Origin: Jejuia rubra
GTDB lineage: Bacteria > Bacteroidota > Bacteroidia > Flavobacteriales > Flavobacteriaceae
Reading direction: 5' to 3'
Assembly (NCBI RefSeq): GCF_042684665.1
Contig: NZ_JBHULY010000013.1
Span: forward strand, 124,001 to 188,000
DNA length: 64,000 nucleotides
The notes beneath the pieces are model-generated. The model had not been told where the DNA came from, ran no database searches, and saw only the letters and a program-made list of their open reading frames with translations. How positions within the stretch are numbered: position 1 is the first letter of the stretch; each line of letters starts with the position of its first letter. The position numbers and the translations under genes are program-made. This document shows, piece by piece, positions 54,135 through 62,430 of the stretch.

Positions 54135-54992
54135 ATGAGTAAATTAAGAATTGCAGTGCAAAAATCGGGTCGCTTAAACGAAGATTCGATGCGAATTTTA
54201 AAAGATATCGGAATTTCAATTGACAACGGGAAAGACCAATTAAAGGCTTCGGCTAAAGGATTTCCTGTAGAAGTTTTTTATTTACGAAACGGTGATATTC
54301 CTCAGTATTTAAAGGATGGCGTTGTGGATGCGGCCATTATTGGTGAAAATGTATTGATTGAAAAAGGAGAGGGTATTGACGTAGTTGAAAAACTAGGCTT
54401 CTCTTCTTGTCGTGTTTGTATCGCTGTGCCTAAATCGGGCAAGTATGAAAGCATTAAAGATTTAGAGGGCAAACGTATTGCGACATCTTATCCAAATACC
54501 GTAAAAATGTATTTGGATAAAAATGGCGTAAATGCAAATCTGCACATCATTAATGGTTCAGTTGAAATTGCTCCAAATATTGGTTTAGCGGATGCTATTT
54601 GCGATATCGTATCCAGCGGAAGCACACTTTTTAAAAACAATTTAAAAGAGGTAGACACCATTTTAAAGTCTGAAGCGGTTTTAGCGGTTTCGCCTAAAAT
54701 GGATGAAGAACGAAAGGCAATTTTAGAAACGATTCAATTCAGGATTCAATCGGTTTTAAAAGGGAGACAATCAAAATATATTTTGTTGAATGCCCCAAAT
54801 GATAAGGTACAGGATATCATCAATATTTTACCAGGAATGAAAAGCCCAACGGTATTGCCTTTAGCAGAAAAAGGTTGGAGTTCGATACACTCTGTTATTA
54901 GCAAGAATGAATTCTGGGAAGTCATCGATGAATTAAAGGTAAAAGGGGCTCAAGGTATTTTAGTATGTCCAATAGAGAAAATGGTATTGTAG
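54135..54992 (+). CDS. hisG: ATP phosphoribosyltransferase, long form
   Basis: First committed and feedback-regulated step of histidine synthesis. The 285-residue length is the long form with a C-terminal regulatory ACT-like domain (about residues 210-285: RQSKYILLNAPNDKVQDII, LPLAEKGWSSIHSVI). Catalytic-domain motifs are RIAVQKSGRLNEDSM, VDAAIIGENVLIEKG, KRIATSYPNTVKMYL and LADAICDIVSSGSTLFKN. It is the first enzyme gene after the attenuator. Confidence 0.95.
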   Translation: MSKLRIAVQKSGRLNEDSMRILKDIGISIDNGKDQLKASAKGFPVEVFYLRNGDIPQYLKDGVVDAAIIGENVLIEKGEGIDVVEKLGFSSCRVCIAVPKSGKYESIKDLEGKRIATSYPNTVKMYLDKNGVNANLHIINGSVEIAPNIGLADAICDIVSSGSTLFKNNLKEVDTILKSEAVLAVSPKMDEERKAILETIQFRIQSVLKGRQSKYILLNAPNDKVQDIINILPGMKSPTVLPLAEKGWSSIHSVISKNEFWEVIDELKVKGAQGILVCPIEKMVL

Positions 54993-55020
54993 TGTCATTC
55001 AGAGCGAAGCGAAGAATCTC
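54993..55020 (+). repeat. Partial GTCATTC repeat directly after hisG
   Basis: Immediately after the hisG TAG is GTCATTCAGAGCGAAGCG followed by AAGAATCTC. The sequence belongs to the same GTCATTC... repeat type, here without a full inverted partner. Confidence 0.6.
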
Positions 55021-55037
55021 ACTAAAAGTAAAAGAAA

Positions 55038-56321
55038 ATGCAAATTATAAAAAACCCAAATAAAAGCGACTGGTCTAAAATTTTAAAAAGACCCACACAA
55101 ACCGTTGGAGATATTGAGGGTACTGTTAATGCTATTTTCCAAGATGTTTCTGTAAATGGCGATAGTGCTATTCAGCAATATACCAGCAAGTTTGATGGCG
55201 TTTATTTGGAATCCAATGTGGTGACTTCTGAAGAAATTGATGAGGCAATTCAGAAAGTACCTCAAAAATTACAGGATGCAATTAAACACGCCAAAGAAAA
55301 TATTGAAGTCTTTCACAAAGCACAAAAAACACCAAAAGTTGAAATTGAAACTACAAACGGTGTTCAGTGTTGGCAGGAAAAAAGACCAATTCAAAAGGTT
55401 GGACTTTATATTCCTGGGGGTACAGCGCCGTTGTTTTCAACAGTATTGATGTTGGCTGTTCCTGCTCAAATCGCAGGTTGTAAGGAAGTTGTATTGTGCT
55501 CTCCTCCAAATAAAGAAGGCAAATTGGCATCTGAAATTTTGTTTACGGCTAAATTATGCGGTGTTACCAAAATTATCAAGGTTGGAGGTATTCAAGCCAT
55601 AGCAGGATTAACTTTTGGAACTGATACTATACCTAAAGTTTATAAAATTTTCGGACCCGGAAATCAATACGTAACGGTTGCAAAACAGTTGGCAACAAAA
55701 TATGGCGTCGCCATTGACATGCCTGCAGGCCCTAGTGAATTATTAGTGGTAGCAGATGAGTCGGCTAACGCATCATATATCGCTTCAGATTTATTGAGTC
55801 AAGCAGAACATGGAACCGATAGTCAAGTAATTTTGGTTTCAACTTCTGAAAGTATTATCGAAGCCGTTGCGCACCAAGTTGAACAGCAATTAGATGTATT
55901 ACCACGTAAAGCTATTGCAGAAAAAGCTATTTCGAATTCTAAACTGATTTATGTTGAAAATGACACCATAGCTTTGGAGATGATTGACGAATATGGGCCT
56001 GAGCACTTCATTATTTGTTGTGAAAATGAAGAACTATATGTTGAGGGCATTAGTAATGCAGGCTCCGTATTTATAGGAGATTACACACCTGAAAGTGCAG
56101 GAGATTATGCTTCTGGAACCAATCATACGTTGCCAACTAATGGGTTTTCAAAAGCCTATTCTGGCGTGAATTTGGATAGCTTTATGAAGAGTATGACCTT
56201 TCAAAAAATATCAAAAGAAGGTATTTTAAATATTGGTGAAACCATAGAGTTGATGGCTGAAGCTGAGGGCTTACAAGCGCACAAAAATGCGGTAAGCATT
56301 CGATTAAAGGATTTGAAATAA
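55038..56321 (+). CDS. hisD: Histidinol dehydrogenase
   Basis: Catalyses the last two oxidations to histidine. The 427-residue protein has QKVGLYIPGGTAPLFSTVLM, KVYKIFGPGNQYVTVAKQLA, DMPAGPSELLVVAD, SQAEHGTDSQVIL (Zn-site region) and the catalytic YGPEHFIICC. The C-terminus has GDYASGTNHTLPTNGFSK. Complete. Confidence 0.96.
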   Translation: MQIIKNPNKSDWSKILKRPTQTVGDIEGTVNAIFQDVSVNGDSAIQQYTSKFDGVYLESNVVTSEEIDEAIQKVPQKLQDAIKHAKENIEVFHKAQKTPKVEIETTNGVQCWQEKRPIQKVGLYIPGGTAPLFSTVLMLAVPAQIAGCKEVVLCSPPNKEGKLASEILFTAKLCGVTKIIKVGGIQAIAGLTFGTDTIPKVYKIFGPGNQYVTVAKQLATKYGVAIDMPAGPSELLVVADESANASYIASDLLSQAEHGTDSQVILVSTSESIIEAVAHQVEQQLDVLPRKAIAEKAISNSKLIYVENDTIALEMIDEYGPEHFIICCENEELYVEGISNAGSVFIGDYTPESAGDYASGTNHTLPTNGFSKAYSGVNLDSFMKSMTFQKISKEGILNIGETIELMAEAEGLQAHKNAVSIRLKDLK

Positions 56322-56326
56322 AAGTA

Positions 56327-56374
56327 TTGTCAGTTCGAGTGATTTTGATTTTTCATCAAAATTGTATCGAGAAC
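56327..56374 (+). repeat. Palindromic repeat between hisD and hisC
   Basis: TTGTCAGTTCGAGTG is followed by ATTTTGAT (56342-56349) pairing with ATCAAAAT (56355-56362), then TTGTATCGAGAAC. It begins 6 bases after the hisD stop. It is open in frame with hisC, so it could be mistaken for an N-terminal extension. Confidence 0.7.
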
Positions 56375-56413
56375 CAATTAATAAACTCAAGATTTAAGAA
56401 GTCTAAAGATAAA

Positions 56414-57451
56414 ATGAATATTCAAGACTTAATAAGACCAACCGTTAAGGCGCTTAAACCTTATTCATCCGCAAGAGATGAATACCAAGGTAATAGTGAC
56501 GATATGGTATTTTTGGATGCGAATGAAAGTCCGTTTGAGAATGGTGTCAATCGTTATCCAGATCCACAACAACGCACGGTGAAATCTTTGCTTTCTGAAA
56601 TTAAATCCATTCCACAGAAAAAAATTTTGTTAGGTAATGGAAGCGATGAAGTTTTAGATTTGATTTTTAGGGCATTTTGCGAACCCAATCAGGACAACAT
56701 TATCACGTTGCCACCAACGTATGGGATGTATAGTGTTTTGGCTAATATCAATGCGGTGGCCATTAAAAGTGTGCAACTGGATGATAGGTTCCAACCTAAA
56801 GTAGATGAGATTTTAAAAATAGCAGATTCAAATTCAAAATTGTTGTTTTTATGCTCACCAAATAACCCAACAGGTAATAGTTTTGAAGCGAATTCTATTG
56901 AAAAATTAATCAAAACATTTAAAGGAATAGTTGTGATTGATGAAGCATATATTGATTTTTCAAATGAAGAAAGTTGGGCTAGTAGATTGAATGAATTTCC
57001 AAATTTGATTGTTACGCAAACCTTGTCTAAAGCATACGGAATGGCAGGAATCAGACTAGGTATTTGTTATGCTTCCGAAGAAATAATTTCGGTTTTAAAT
57101 CGTATTAAACCGCCATATAATGTCAATGAGTTAACGCAACAAAAAGCCATTGCTCAGTTGGAGCAAAATGAATTAACCCAAAAACAGGTTGATGAAATTT
57201 TGAAGGAGAGGGACGCCTTGGTAAAGCAATTGCAAAACGTTGACTTTGTATCAAAAATTTATCCAACTGATGCCAATTTTGTTTTGGCTAAAGTCGATGA
57301 TGCCACAAAACGTTACAATGAGTTGATAAAAAAAGGCATTGTAATTAGAAACAGAACGACTCAACCTGGATGTGAAAATTGTTTACGCTTTACGGTTGGA
57401 ACGAAGCAAGAGAATGAAATATTGATAAAGGCGTTAAAAGAATTAAAATGA
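56414..57451 (+). CDS. hisC: Histidinol-phosphate aminotransferase
   Basis: A PLP enzyme of about 345 residues from ATG 56414 (MNIQDLIRPTVKALKPY), which matches the usual HisC N-terminus. An earlier ATG at 56327 would translate a repeat. Motifs are VFLDANESPFENGVNRYPDP, LLGNGSDEVLDLIFRAF, LCSPNNPTGNSF, VVIDEAYIDFS and the PLP-Lys in TQTLSKAYGMAGIRLG. Confidence 0.95.
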   Translation: MNIQDLIRPTVKALKPYSSARDEYQGNSDDMVFLDANESPFENGVNRYPDPQQRTVKSLLSEIKSIPQKKILLGNGSDEVLDLIFRAFCEPNQDNIITLPPTYGMYSVLANINAVAIKSVQLDDRFQPKVDEILKIADSNSKLLFLCSPNNPTGNSFEANSIEKLIKTFKGIVVIDEAYIDFSNEESWASRLNEFPNLIVTQTLSKAYGMAGIRLGICYASEEIISVLNRIKPPYNVNELTQQKAIAQLEQNELTQKQVDEILKERDALVKQLQNVDFVSKIYPTDANFVLAKVDDATKRYNELIKKGIVIRNRTTQPGCENCLRFTVGTKQENEILIKALKELK

Positions 57452-57532
57452 TTTGTCATTCCGCACTTGATGCGGAATCCATATAAATTTGAATAACATT
57501 AAATAGATTCCTGCTTTCGCAGGAATGACAAA
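57452..57532 (+). repeat. BIME-like GTCATTCC repeat pair between hisC and hisB
   Basis: TTTGTCATTCC (57452-57462) is matched by GGAATGACAAA (57522-57532) at the far end. Each arm has its own hairpin (ATTCCGCA with TGCGGAAT; ATTCCTGC with GCAGGAAT). It fills the whole gap from the hisC stop to 2 bases before the hisB ATG. Confidence 0.85.
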
Positions 57533-57534
57533 AG

Positions 57535-58671
57535 ATGAAAAAAGTACTATTTATAGACAGAGACGGCACTTTGGTTTTGGAGCCACCAGTAGATTATCAA
57601 TTGGATAGTTTGGAAAAATTAGAATTTTACCCTAGAGTATTTCAATACATGGCTAAAATTGCTAGTGAATTGGATTATGAATTGGTTATGGTTACGAATC
57701 AAGATGGTTTGGGCACCGATTCCTTTCCGGAAGACACCTTTTGGCCTGCTCAGAATAAAATTATTGACGCATTTAAGAAAGAAGGAGTTGAGTTTTCTGC
57801 GATTCATATTGATAAAACCTTTCCGCACGAAAATGCTGAAACCCGAAAACCAAGAACAGGTTTGTTAACTCAGTATTTTTCAGAAGACTATGATTTGGAG
57901 AATTCGTTAGTGTTAGGCGATAGAATTACGGATATGGAGTTGGCTAAAAACCTTGGCGCAAAGGGTATTTATTTATCTGAAGATCCAGAATTAGGTGCTG
58001 ACGAAATTGAAAGTTCAAAACAAGATATTTTAGATTGTATAGCCCTGGTCAGCACAGATTGGAAAGAAATATATGAGTTTTTAAAACTTAAAGATAGGGT
58101 CGCGGAAATTACTAGAAACACAAACGAAACTCAGATTTATATTAAACTGAATTTGGATGGTTCTGGCAAAAATGACATTGATACAGGTTTGTCGTTTTTC
58201 GATCATATGTTGGATCAAATTGGACGTCATGGCGCTATGGATTTAACTATTAAAGTGAATGGCGATTTAGAAGTTGACGAACACCATACTATTGAAGATA
58301 CTATGATTGCTTTAGGTGAATTATTCAATAAAACGCTAGGGAATAAATTAGGTATTGAACGTTACGGTTTTTGTTTACCAATGGATGATTGTTTAGCACA
58401 AGTAGCTGTAGATTTTGGCGGAAGAAATTGGCTGGAGTGGGATGCAGAATTTAAACGTGAAAAAATAGGCGATATGCCCACAGAAATGTTTTTTCACTTG
58501 TTTAAATCATTTACCGATGGTGCCAAATGTAATTTGAATGTAAAAGCAGAAGGTGCCAATGAACACCATAAAATTGAAGGCATCTTTAAAGCCTTTGCCA
58601 AAGCGATAAAAATGGCAGTAAAAAGAGATGCTAACAAGATGTTTTTACCGAGTACAAAAGGAATGTTATAG
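57535..58671 (+). CDS. hisB: Bifunctional histidinol-phosphatase / imidazoleglycerol-phosphate dehydratase
   Basis: A 378-residue fusion. The N-terminal HAD phosphatase (about 1-165) has VLFIDRDGTLVLEPP and VLGDRITDMELAKNLG. The C-terminal IGPD domain (about 190-378) has FFDHMLDQIGRHG, DEHHTIEDTMIALGE and NEHHKIEGIFKAFAKA, with the metal-binding His pairs. The fusion is intact and found in several bacterial groups. Confidence 0.96.
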   Translation: MKKVLFIDRDGTLVLEPPVDYQLDSLEKLEFYPRVFQYMAKIASELDYELVMVTNQDGLGTDSFPEDTFWPAQNKIIDAFKKEGVEFSAIHIDKTFPHENAETRKPRTGLLTQYFSEDYDLENSLVLGDRITDMELAKNLGAKGIYLSEDPELGADEIESSKQDILDCIALVSTDWKEIYEFLKLKDRVAEITRNTNETQIYIKLNLDGSGKNDIDTGLSFFDHMLDQIGRHGAMDLTIKVNGDLEVDEHHTIEDTMIALGELFNKTLGNKLGIERYGFCLPMDDCLAQVAVDFGGRNWLEWDAEFKREKIGDMPTEMFFHLFKSFTDGAKCNLNVKAEGANEHHKIEGIFKAFAKAIKMAVKRDANKMFLPSTKGML

Positions 58672-58681
58672 CCCCAGCTAA

Positions 58682-58703
58682 ACTCCTCAAAAGGGTAGGA
58701 AAA
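58682..58703 (+). repeat. Degenerate CTCC repeat remnant before hisH
   Basis: CTCCTCAAAAGGGTAGGAAA resembles a decayed CTCCCC...GGGGAG repeat of the kind found inside hisH, hisI and after the TruA gene. Confidence 0.4.
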
Positions 58704-58713
58704 AAATAAATTA

Positions 58714-59352
58714 ATGAATAACGATATAGATAAGAGTAAGAGTTCCTCTCCTTCGGGGAGGCTAGGAGGGGCTTCTGTTGTGATAATAGATTATGGTGCT
58801 GGAAACATTAAAAGTATTCAATTTGCCTTTAATCGTTTAGGGTATGATGCGATTTTATCTAATAACCCTGAAGAAATTCAATCAGCAGATAAAGTCATTT
58901 TTCCAGGGGTTGGAGAGGCAAGCTCTGCAATGAAAATGTTAAAGGAAAGTGGATTAGATAAATTAATTCCAAGTTTAAAGCAACCAGTTTTAGGCATCTG
59001 TTTAGGCATGCAGTTGATGTGTTTACATACCGAAGAAAATGATACCGAAGGTTTGGGTATTTTCCAAACGAATGTAAAACGCTTTTCAAATGAAGTGAAA
59101 GTGCCTCAAATGGGTTGGAACGTCATTAAGAATTTGAAATCTGATTTGTTTAAAGGTATTAAAGAGAACGAACACATGTATCTCGTTCATAGCTATTATG
59201 CTGAGCACTGTAATGAAACCATTGCAAAAACGGATTATGGGATTAATTATGCTTCGGCCTTACAACACGAAAATTTTTATGGCACACAATTTCATCCCGA
59301 GAAGAGTGGAAATGAAGGAGCCAAAATATTGAAGAACTTTATAAATATGTAG
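58714..59352 (+). CDS. hisH: Imidazole glycerol phosphate synthase, glutaminase subunit
   Basis: Supplies ammonia to HisF. The core begins at VVIIDYGAGNIKSIQFAFNR, with the catalytic Cys in LGICLGMQLM and the His-Glu pair in GTQFHPEKSG. From ATG 58714 there is a 21-residue N-terminal extension whose second half (SSPSGRLGGAS) is encoded by a CTCC-type palindromic repeat (58742-58776). A GTG at 58780 would give MIIDYGAGN, the normal HisH length. Either the repeat is translated or that GTG is the true start. Confidence 0.93.
   Translation: MNNDIDKSKSSSPSGRLGGASVVIIDYGAGNIKSIQFAFNRLGYDAILSNNPEEIQSADKVIFPGVGEASSAMKMLKESGLDKLIPSLKQPVLGICLGMQLMCLHTEENDTEGLGIFQTNVKRFSNEVKVPQMGWNVIKNLKSDLFKGIKENEHMYLVHSYYAEHCNETIAKTDYGINYASALQHENFYGTQFHPEKSGNEGAKILKNFINM
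58742..58776 (+). repeat. Palindromic CTCC repeat inside the annotated hisH N-terminus
   Basis: GTTCCTCTCCTTCGGGGAG is followed by GCTAGGAGGGGCTTCT. The inner part is a hairpin (CTCC TTCG GGAG). The same family occurs at 61035-61069 and 62487-62518. In frame it encodes SSPSGRLGGAS. Confidence 0.85.
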
Positions 59353-59365
59353 GTGTTGGCCTTTG

Positions 59366-59411
59366 GCCTTTAGCTTTTAGCTAATGGCCAACTGCTAATA
59401 GCTAAAAGCTA
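59366..59411 (+). repeat. TAGCTTTTAGCTA inverted repeat between hisH and hisA
   Basis: TAGCTTTTAGCTA (59371-59383) pairs perfectly with TAGCTAAAAGCTA (59399-59411). GGCCTTTGGCC and TTGGC/GCCAA elements surround it. It fills the 64-base gap between hisH and hisA and is a different family from the GTCATTCC and CTCC repeats. Confidence 0.8.
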
Positions 59412-59416
59412 GAAAA

Positions 59417-60148
59417 ATGAGAATCATACCAGCTATAGACATCATAGAAGGAAAATGCGTCCGCCTCACCAAAGGCGATTACGACACTAAAAAAGTATAT
59501 AACGAAAACCCTTTGGAGGTTGCCAAGATGTTTGAAGGTGCAGGCATTGAATATTTACATTTGGTGGATTTGGACGGCGCAAAGGCCAAGCACATAGTCA
59601 ACTATAAAGTTTTAGAGCAAATTGCCTCAAAGACAATGTTAAAAATTGATTTCGGCGGTGGCTTAAAAGCGGACGAAGATCTGCACATTGCCTTTAATTC
59701 TGGTGCCAAACAGATTACAGGTGGGAGTATTGCAGTGAAAGACCCCAAAACGTTTAGCGGTTGGATCGAAAAATATGGCAGTGAAAAAATCATTTTGGGA
59801 GCGGATAGCAATGCCGGAAAGATAGCCATTAGTGGATGGCAGGAAGATAGCAATGAAGATTTGATTCCGTTTATTAAAGGTTATCAAAAAAAAGGCATCA
59901 AATATGTCATTTGTACGGATATTTCGAAAGATGGTATGTTGGAAGGACCTGCTGTGGAATTGTACAAGGACATCATTGCCGAATGCAGTAATAAAAGCGG
60001 ACAATCCATCAAATTAATTGCGTCTGGAGGAATTTCAACGATTGAGGAATTGCCGATATTGAAGGAAATAGGTTGCGAGGGTGTGATTATCGGAAAGGCT
60101 ATTTATGAAAATAGAATTAGCCTTTATCAACTGGAAAAATTTTTATAG
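59417..60148 (+). CDS. hisA: ProFAR isomerase
   Basis: A 243-residue TIM-barrel enzyme. MRIIPAIDIIEGKCVRLTKG carries the first catalytic Asp. YLHLVDLDGAKAKH, DFGGGLKADEDL, CTDISKDGMLEGPAVELY (second catalytic Asp) and ASGGISTIEELPIL complete the barrel. It lies 3 bases before hisF, the only repeat-free junction among the his genes. Confidence 0.96.
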   Translation: MRIIPAIDIIEGKCVRLTKGDYDTKKVYNENPLEVAKMFEGAGIEYLHLVDLDGAKAKHIVNYKVLEQIASKTMLKIDFGGGLKADEDLHIAFNSGAKQITGGSIAVKDPKTFSGWIEKYGSEKIILGADSNAGKIAISGWQEDSNEDLIPFIKGYQKKGIKYVICTDISKDGMLEGPAVELYKDIIAECSNKSGQSIKLIASGGISTIEELPILKEIGCEGVIIGKAIYENRISLYQLEKFL

Positions 60149-60151
60149 GAC

Positions 60152-60907
60152 ATGTTGACAAAGCGAATTATTCCATGTTTAGATATCAAAAACGGACGCA
60201 CCGTTAAGGGCGTCAATTTCGTGGATTTACGAGATGCTGGAGACCCAGTGGAATTGGCAAAGCAGTACGCCGATTATGGTGCAGATGAATTGGTGTTTTT
60301 GGATATCACCGCAACACTTGAAGCTCGGGCAACAACTCTTGAAATGGTATTGCATGTGGCGGAGCAGGTGAATATCCCATTCACAGTTGGGGGCGGGATT
60401 TCTTCTGTAGAACATGTGGATGCCTTATTGAAAAATGGAGCGGATAAGGTTTCGATTAATTCCTCCGCCGTTAAACGACCGGAACTGGTAAATGAATTGG
60501 CGGATAAATTCGGGAGCCAATGTGTTGTTGTGGCCATTGATGCCAAGCAGGTAGATGGTAATTGGAAAGTGCATTTAGCTGGAGGTACCATCCCAACGGA
60601 GATTGATTTGTTCGAATGGGCCAAAGAAGTTGAAGAACGCGGTGCTGGCGAGATTTTGTTCACTTCAATGAACCATGATGGTACAAAAGCAGGTTTTGCA
60701 AATAAAGCTTTAGCCAAACTATCGGAAATATTGAACATTCCAATTATTGCCTCGGGTGGTGCGGGGAATGTACAGCATTTTGTGGACACTTTTAAAGAAG
60801 GGAAATCGGATGCCGCATTGGCCGCAAGCGTATTTCACTTTGGTGAGATTCCGATTCCAGATTTAAAGAAAGAATTAAAAGAACATAATATTGAAGTACG
60901 TATTTAG
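60152..60907 (+). CDS. hisF: Imidazole glycerol phosphate synthase, cyclase subunit
   Basis: A 251-residue TIM barrel: RIIPCLDIKNGRTVKGVNF with catalytic Asp, ELVFLDITATLEARATTLEM, PFTVGGGISSVEHVDALLK, VVVAIDAKQVDGNWKVH and FTSMNHDGTKAGFANKAL with the second Asp region, then ASGGAGNVQHFVDTF. It forms the synthase with HisH. Confidence 0.96.
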   Translation: MLTKRIIPCLDIKNGRTVKGVNFVDLRDAGDPVELAKQYADYGADELVFLDITATLEARATTLEMVLHVAEQVNIPFTVGGGISSVEHVDALLKNGADKVSINSSAVKRPELVNELADKFGSQCVVVAIDAKQVDGNWKVHLAGGTIPTEIDLFEWAKEVEERGAGEILFTSMNHDGTKAGFANKALAKLSEILNIPIIASGGAGNVQHFVDTFKEGKSDAALAASVFHFGEIPIPDLKKELKEHNIEVRI

Positions 60908-60919
60908 TCAAATGCGTTC

Positions 60920-60997
60920 TGTCATTCCGCACCTGATGCGGAATCCATGTAAATCTAAATAACAATAATTAGATTCCGCGTCAGGCGCGGAATGACA
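60920..60997 (+). repeat. BIME-like GTCATTCC repeat pair between hisF and hisI
   Basis: TGTCATTCCGC (60920-60930) is matched by GCGGAATGACA (60987-60997). Each arm is itself a hairpin (ATTCCGCACCTGATGCGGAAT; ATTCCGCGTCAGGCGCGGAAT). It has the same layout as the copy at 57452-57532. Confidence 0.85.
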
Positions 60998-61004
60998 AGA
61001 AAAT

Positions 61005-61631
61005 ATGAATAACGAAACATATCCGGGTTTAATTTCTCCCCCTTGGGGGGAGTTAGAGGGGGCTTTAGTCCCAGCCATCATTCAAGATGCCACAACAAAG
61101 AACGTATTGATGTTGGGCTACATGAACGAAGAAGCATATCAAAAAACATTAGAAACCAATAAAGTGACTTTTTTCAGTAGAAGCAAACAACGCCTTTGGA
61201 CAAAAGGTGAGGAAAGTGGTAACTTTTTAAATCTGGTTGACATCAAGAATGACTGCGACAAGGATACCCTGTTAATCCAAGTTAATCCAGTTGGCCCAAC
61301 CTGCCATACGGGTACGGATACCTGCTGGAAAGAAGAAAACACCTCTAATTTTGGGTTCTTTTCAACCTTAGAGAATGTAATTGCAGAACGTGTTGCCTAT
61401 AAGGACACTGCCAAATCTTACGTAGCGAGTTTGTTTTCAAAAGGCATCAATAAAGTGGCCCAAAAAGTAGGAGAGGAGGCTGTGGAAACCGTTATTGAGG
61501 CGATGGACAACAACGACGAATTGTTCCTATACGAATCCGCAGATTTATTGTTCCACTATTTGATGTTGCTTCAGGCCAAAGGTTTTACTTTAAAAGATAT
61601 CGAGGCCGAATTAAAAGGTAGGCATAAATAA
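61005..61631 (+). CDS. hisI: Bifunctional phosphoribosyl-AMP cyclohydrolase / phosphoribosyl-ATP pyrophosphatase
   Basis: A 208-residue HisIE protein. The HisI domain has LVPAIIQDATTKNVLMLGYM, FFSRSKQRLWTKGEESGN and PTCHTGTDTCW (Zn ligands). The HisE domain (about 115-208) has SLFSKGINKVAQKVGEEAVE and ESADLLFHYLMLL. Residues about 10-21 (ISPPWGELEGAL) are encoded by a CTCC-type palindromic repeat in place of the usual N-terminal residues, yet the frame is open. Confidence 0.95.
   Translation: MNNETYPGLISPPWGELEGALVPAIIQDATTKNVLMLGYMNEEAYQKTLETNKVTFFSRSKQRLWTKGEESGNFLNLVDIKNDCDKDTLLIQVNPVGPTCHTGTDTCWKEENTSNFGFFSTLENVIAERVAYKDTAKSYVASLFSKGINKVAQKVGEEAVETVIEAMDNNDELFLYESADLLFHYLMLLQAKGFTLKDIEAELKGRHK
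61035..61069 (+). repeat. Palindromic CTCC repeat inside the hisI N-terminus
   Basis: TCTCCCCCTTGGGGGGAG is followed by TTAGAGGGGGCTTTAG. It is read in the same frame as the hisH copy: SPPWGELEGA here against SPSGRLGGA there. The inner part is a hairpin (CTCCCCC TT GGGGGAG). Confidence 0.85.
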
Positions 61632-61632
61632 A

Positions 61633-62430
61633 ATGCAATTTCAACCCAAAAAGTATTACTATCTCATACACTTCCAATATTTAGGCTATCGCTTTCACGG
61701 GTGGCAAAAGCAACCTAATTTAAAAACCCTGCACTTGATGGTGGACCGCACCTTAAATTATATCCTCGAAGGGAAATATTTTAAGACATTGGTTTCAGGA
61801 AGAACAGATGCCATGGTGTCTGCCGAAAGCGCCACGTTCGAATTGTTTTTACAGCATGAGTTGGAAGATGAGAGTGCGTTTTTAGAGTTGTTCAATTACA
61901 ACTTACCACAGGATATTCGAGCCTTAAGCATCAAAGAAGTAGATGCGGAATTCAATATTATCCAGCATTCCAAAATCAAGGAATATCTCTATCTATTTAC
62001 TTTTGGTGAGAAGTGCCATCCGTTTTGTGCACCCATTATGACGACCATTTTGGATGACTTGGATATCGATATCATGAAACAAGGCGCCAAACTATTTGAG
62101 GGCGAAAATTATTTATGGAGTTACTGTTACAAACCCACCGAAAATGGTATTTACACCCGAAACATCCAAAAATGTGAATTGGTGGAAAATGATGTTTACA
62201 AAGCCAACTATTTTCCCGAAAAATCCTATTTGCTAAGAGTAAAAGGCAAAGGCTTTATGCGCAATCAAATCCGTTTGATGATGGGAACGTTGATTGATTT
62301 GGGAAAAGGAAAACTAACACTTCAAGACATCAAAAACAGTCTCGTACCAGATAGTAAAATCAAGATGGATTATATTGCGCCCGCTTCTGGGTTGATTTTG
62401 AATTCAATTGAGTTTACAGGTCCATCTTAA
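61633..62430 (+). CDS. truA: TruA-family tRNA pseudouridine synthase
   Basis: A 265-residue protein starting one base after the hisI stop. The N-terminal KKYYYLIHFQYLGYRFHGWQ and catalytic-Asp motif SGRTDAMVSAESATFEL (variant of GRTDxGVHA) define the family. The C-terminal GKGFMRNQIRLMMGTLIDLG is typical. The replacement of the usual G-V-H by M-V-S after the Asp suggests a divergent subgroup, so the exact tRNA target is uncertain. Confidence 0.85.
   Translation: MQFQPKKYYYLIHFQYLGYRFHGWQKQPNLKTLHLMVDRTLNYILEGKYFKTLVSGRTDAMVSAESATFELFLQHELEDESAFLELFNYNLPQDIRALSIKEVDAEFNIIQHSKIKEYLYLFTFGEKCHPFCAPIMTTILDDLDIDIMKQGAKLFEGENYLWSYCYKPTENGIYTRNIQKCELVENDVYKANYFPEKSYLLRVKGKGFMRNQIRLMMGTLIDLGKGKLTLQDIKNSLVPDSKIKMDYIAPASGLILNSIEFTGPS

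Noticed and set aside
56327..56413. N-terminal extension of HisC from an upstream ATG
   Set aside because: The extra 29 residues are encoded by a palindromic repeat and the usual HisC start is the ATG at 56414.
57535..58671. HisB fusion as a possible unusual gene joining
   Set aside because: Bifunctional HisB is well known in several bacterial groups.
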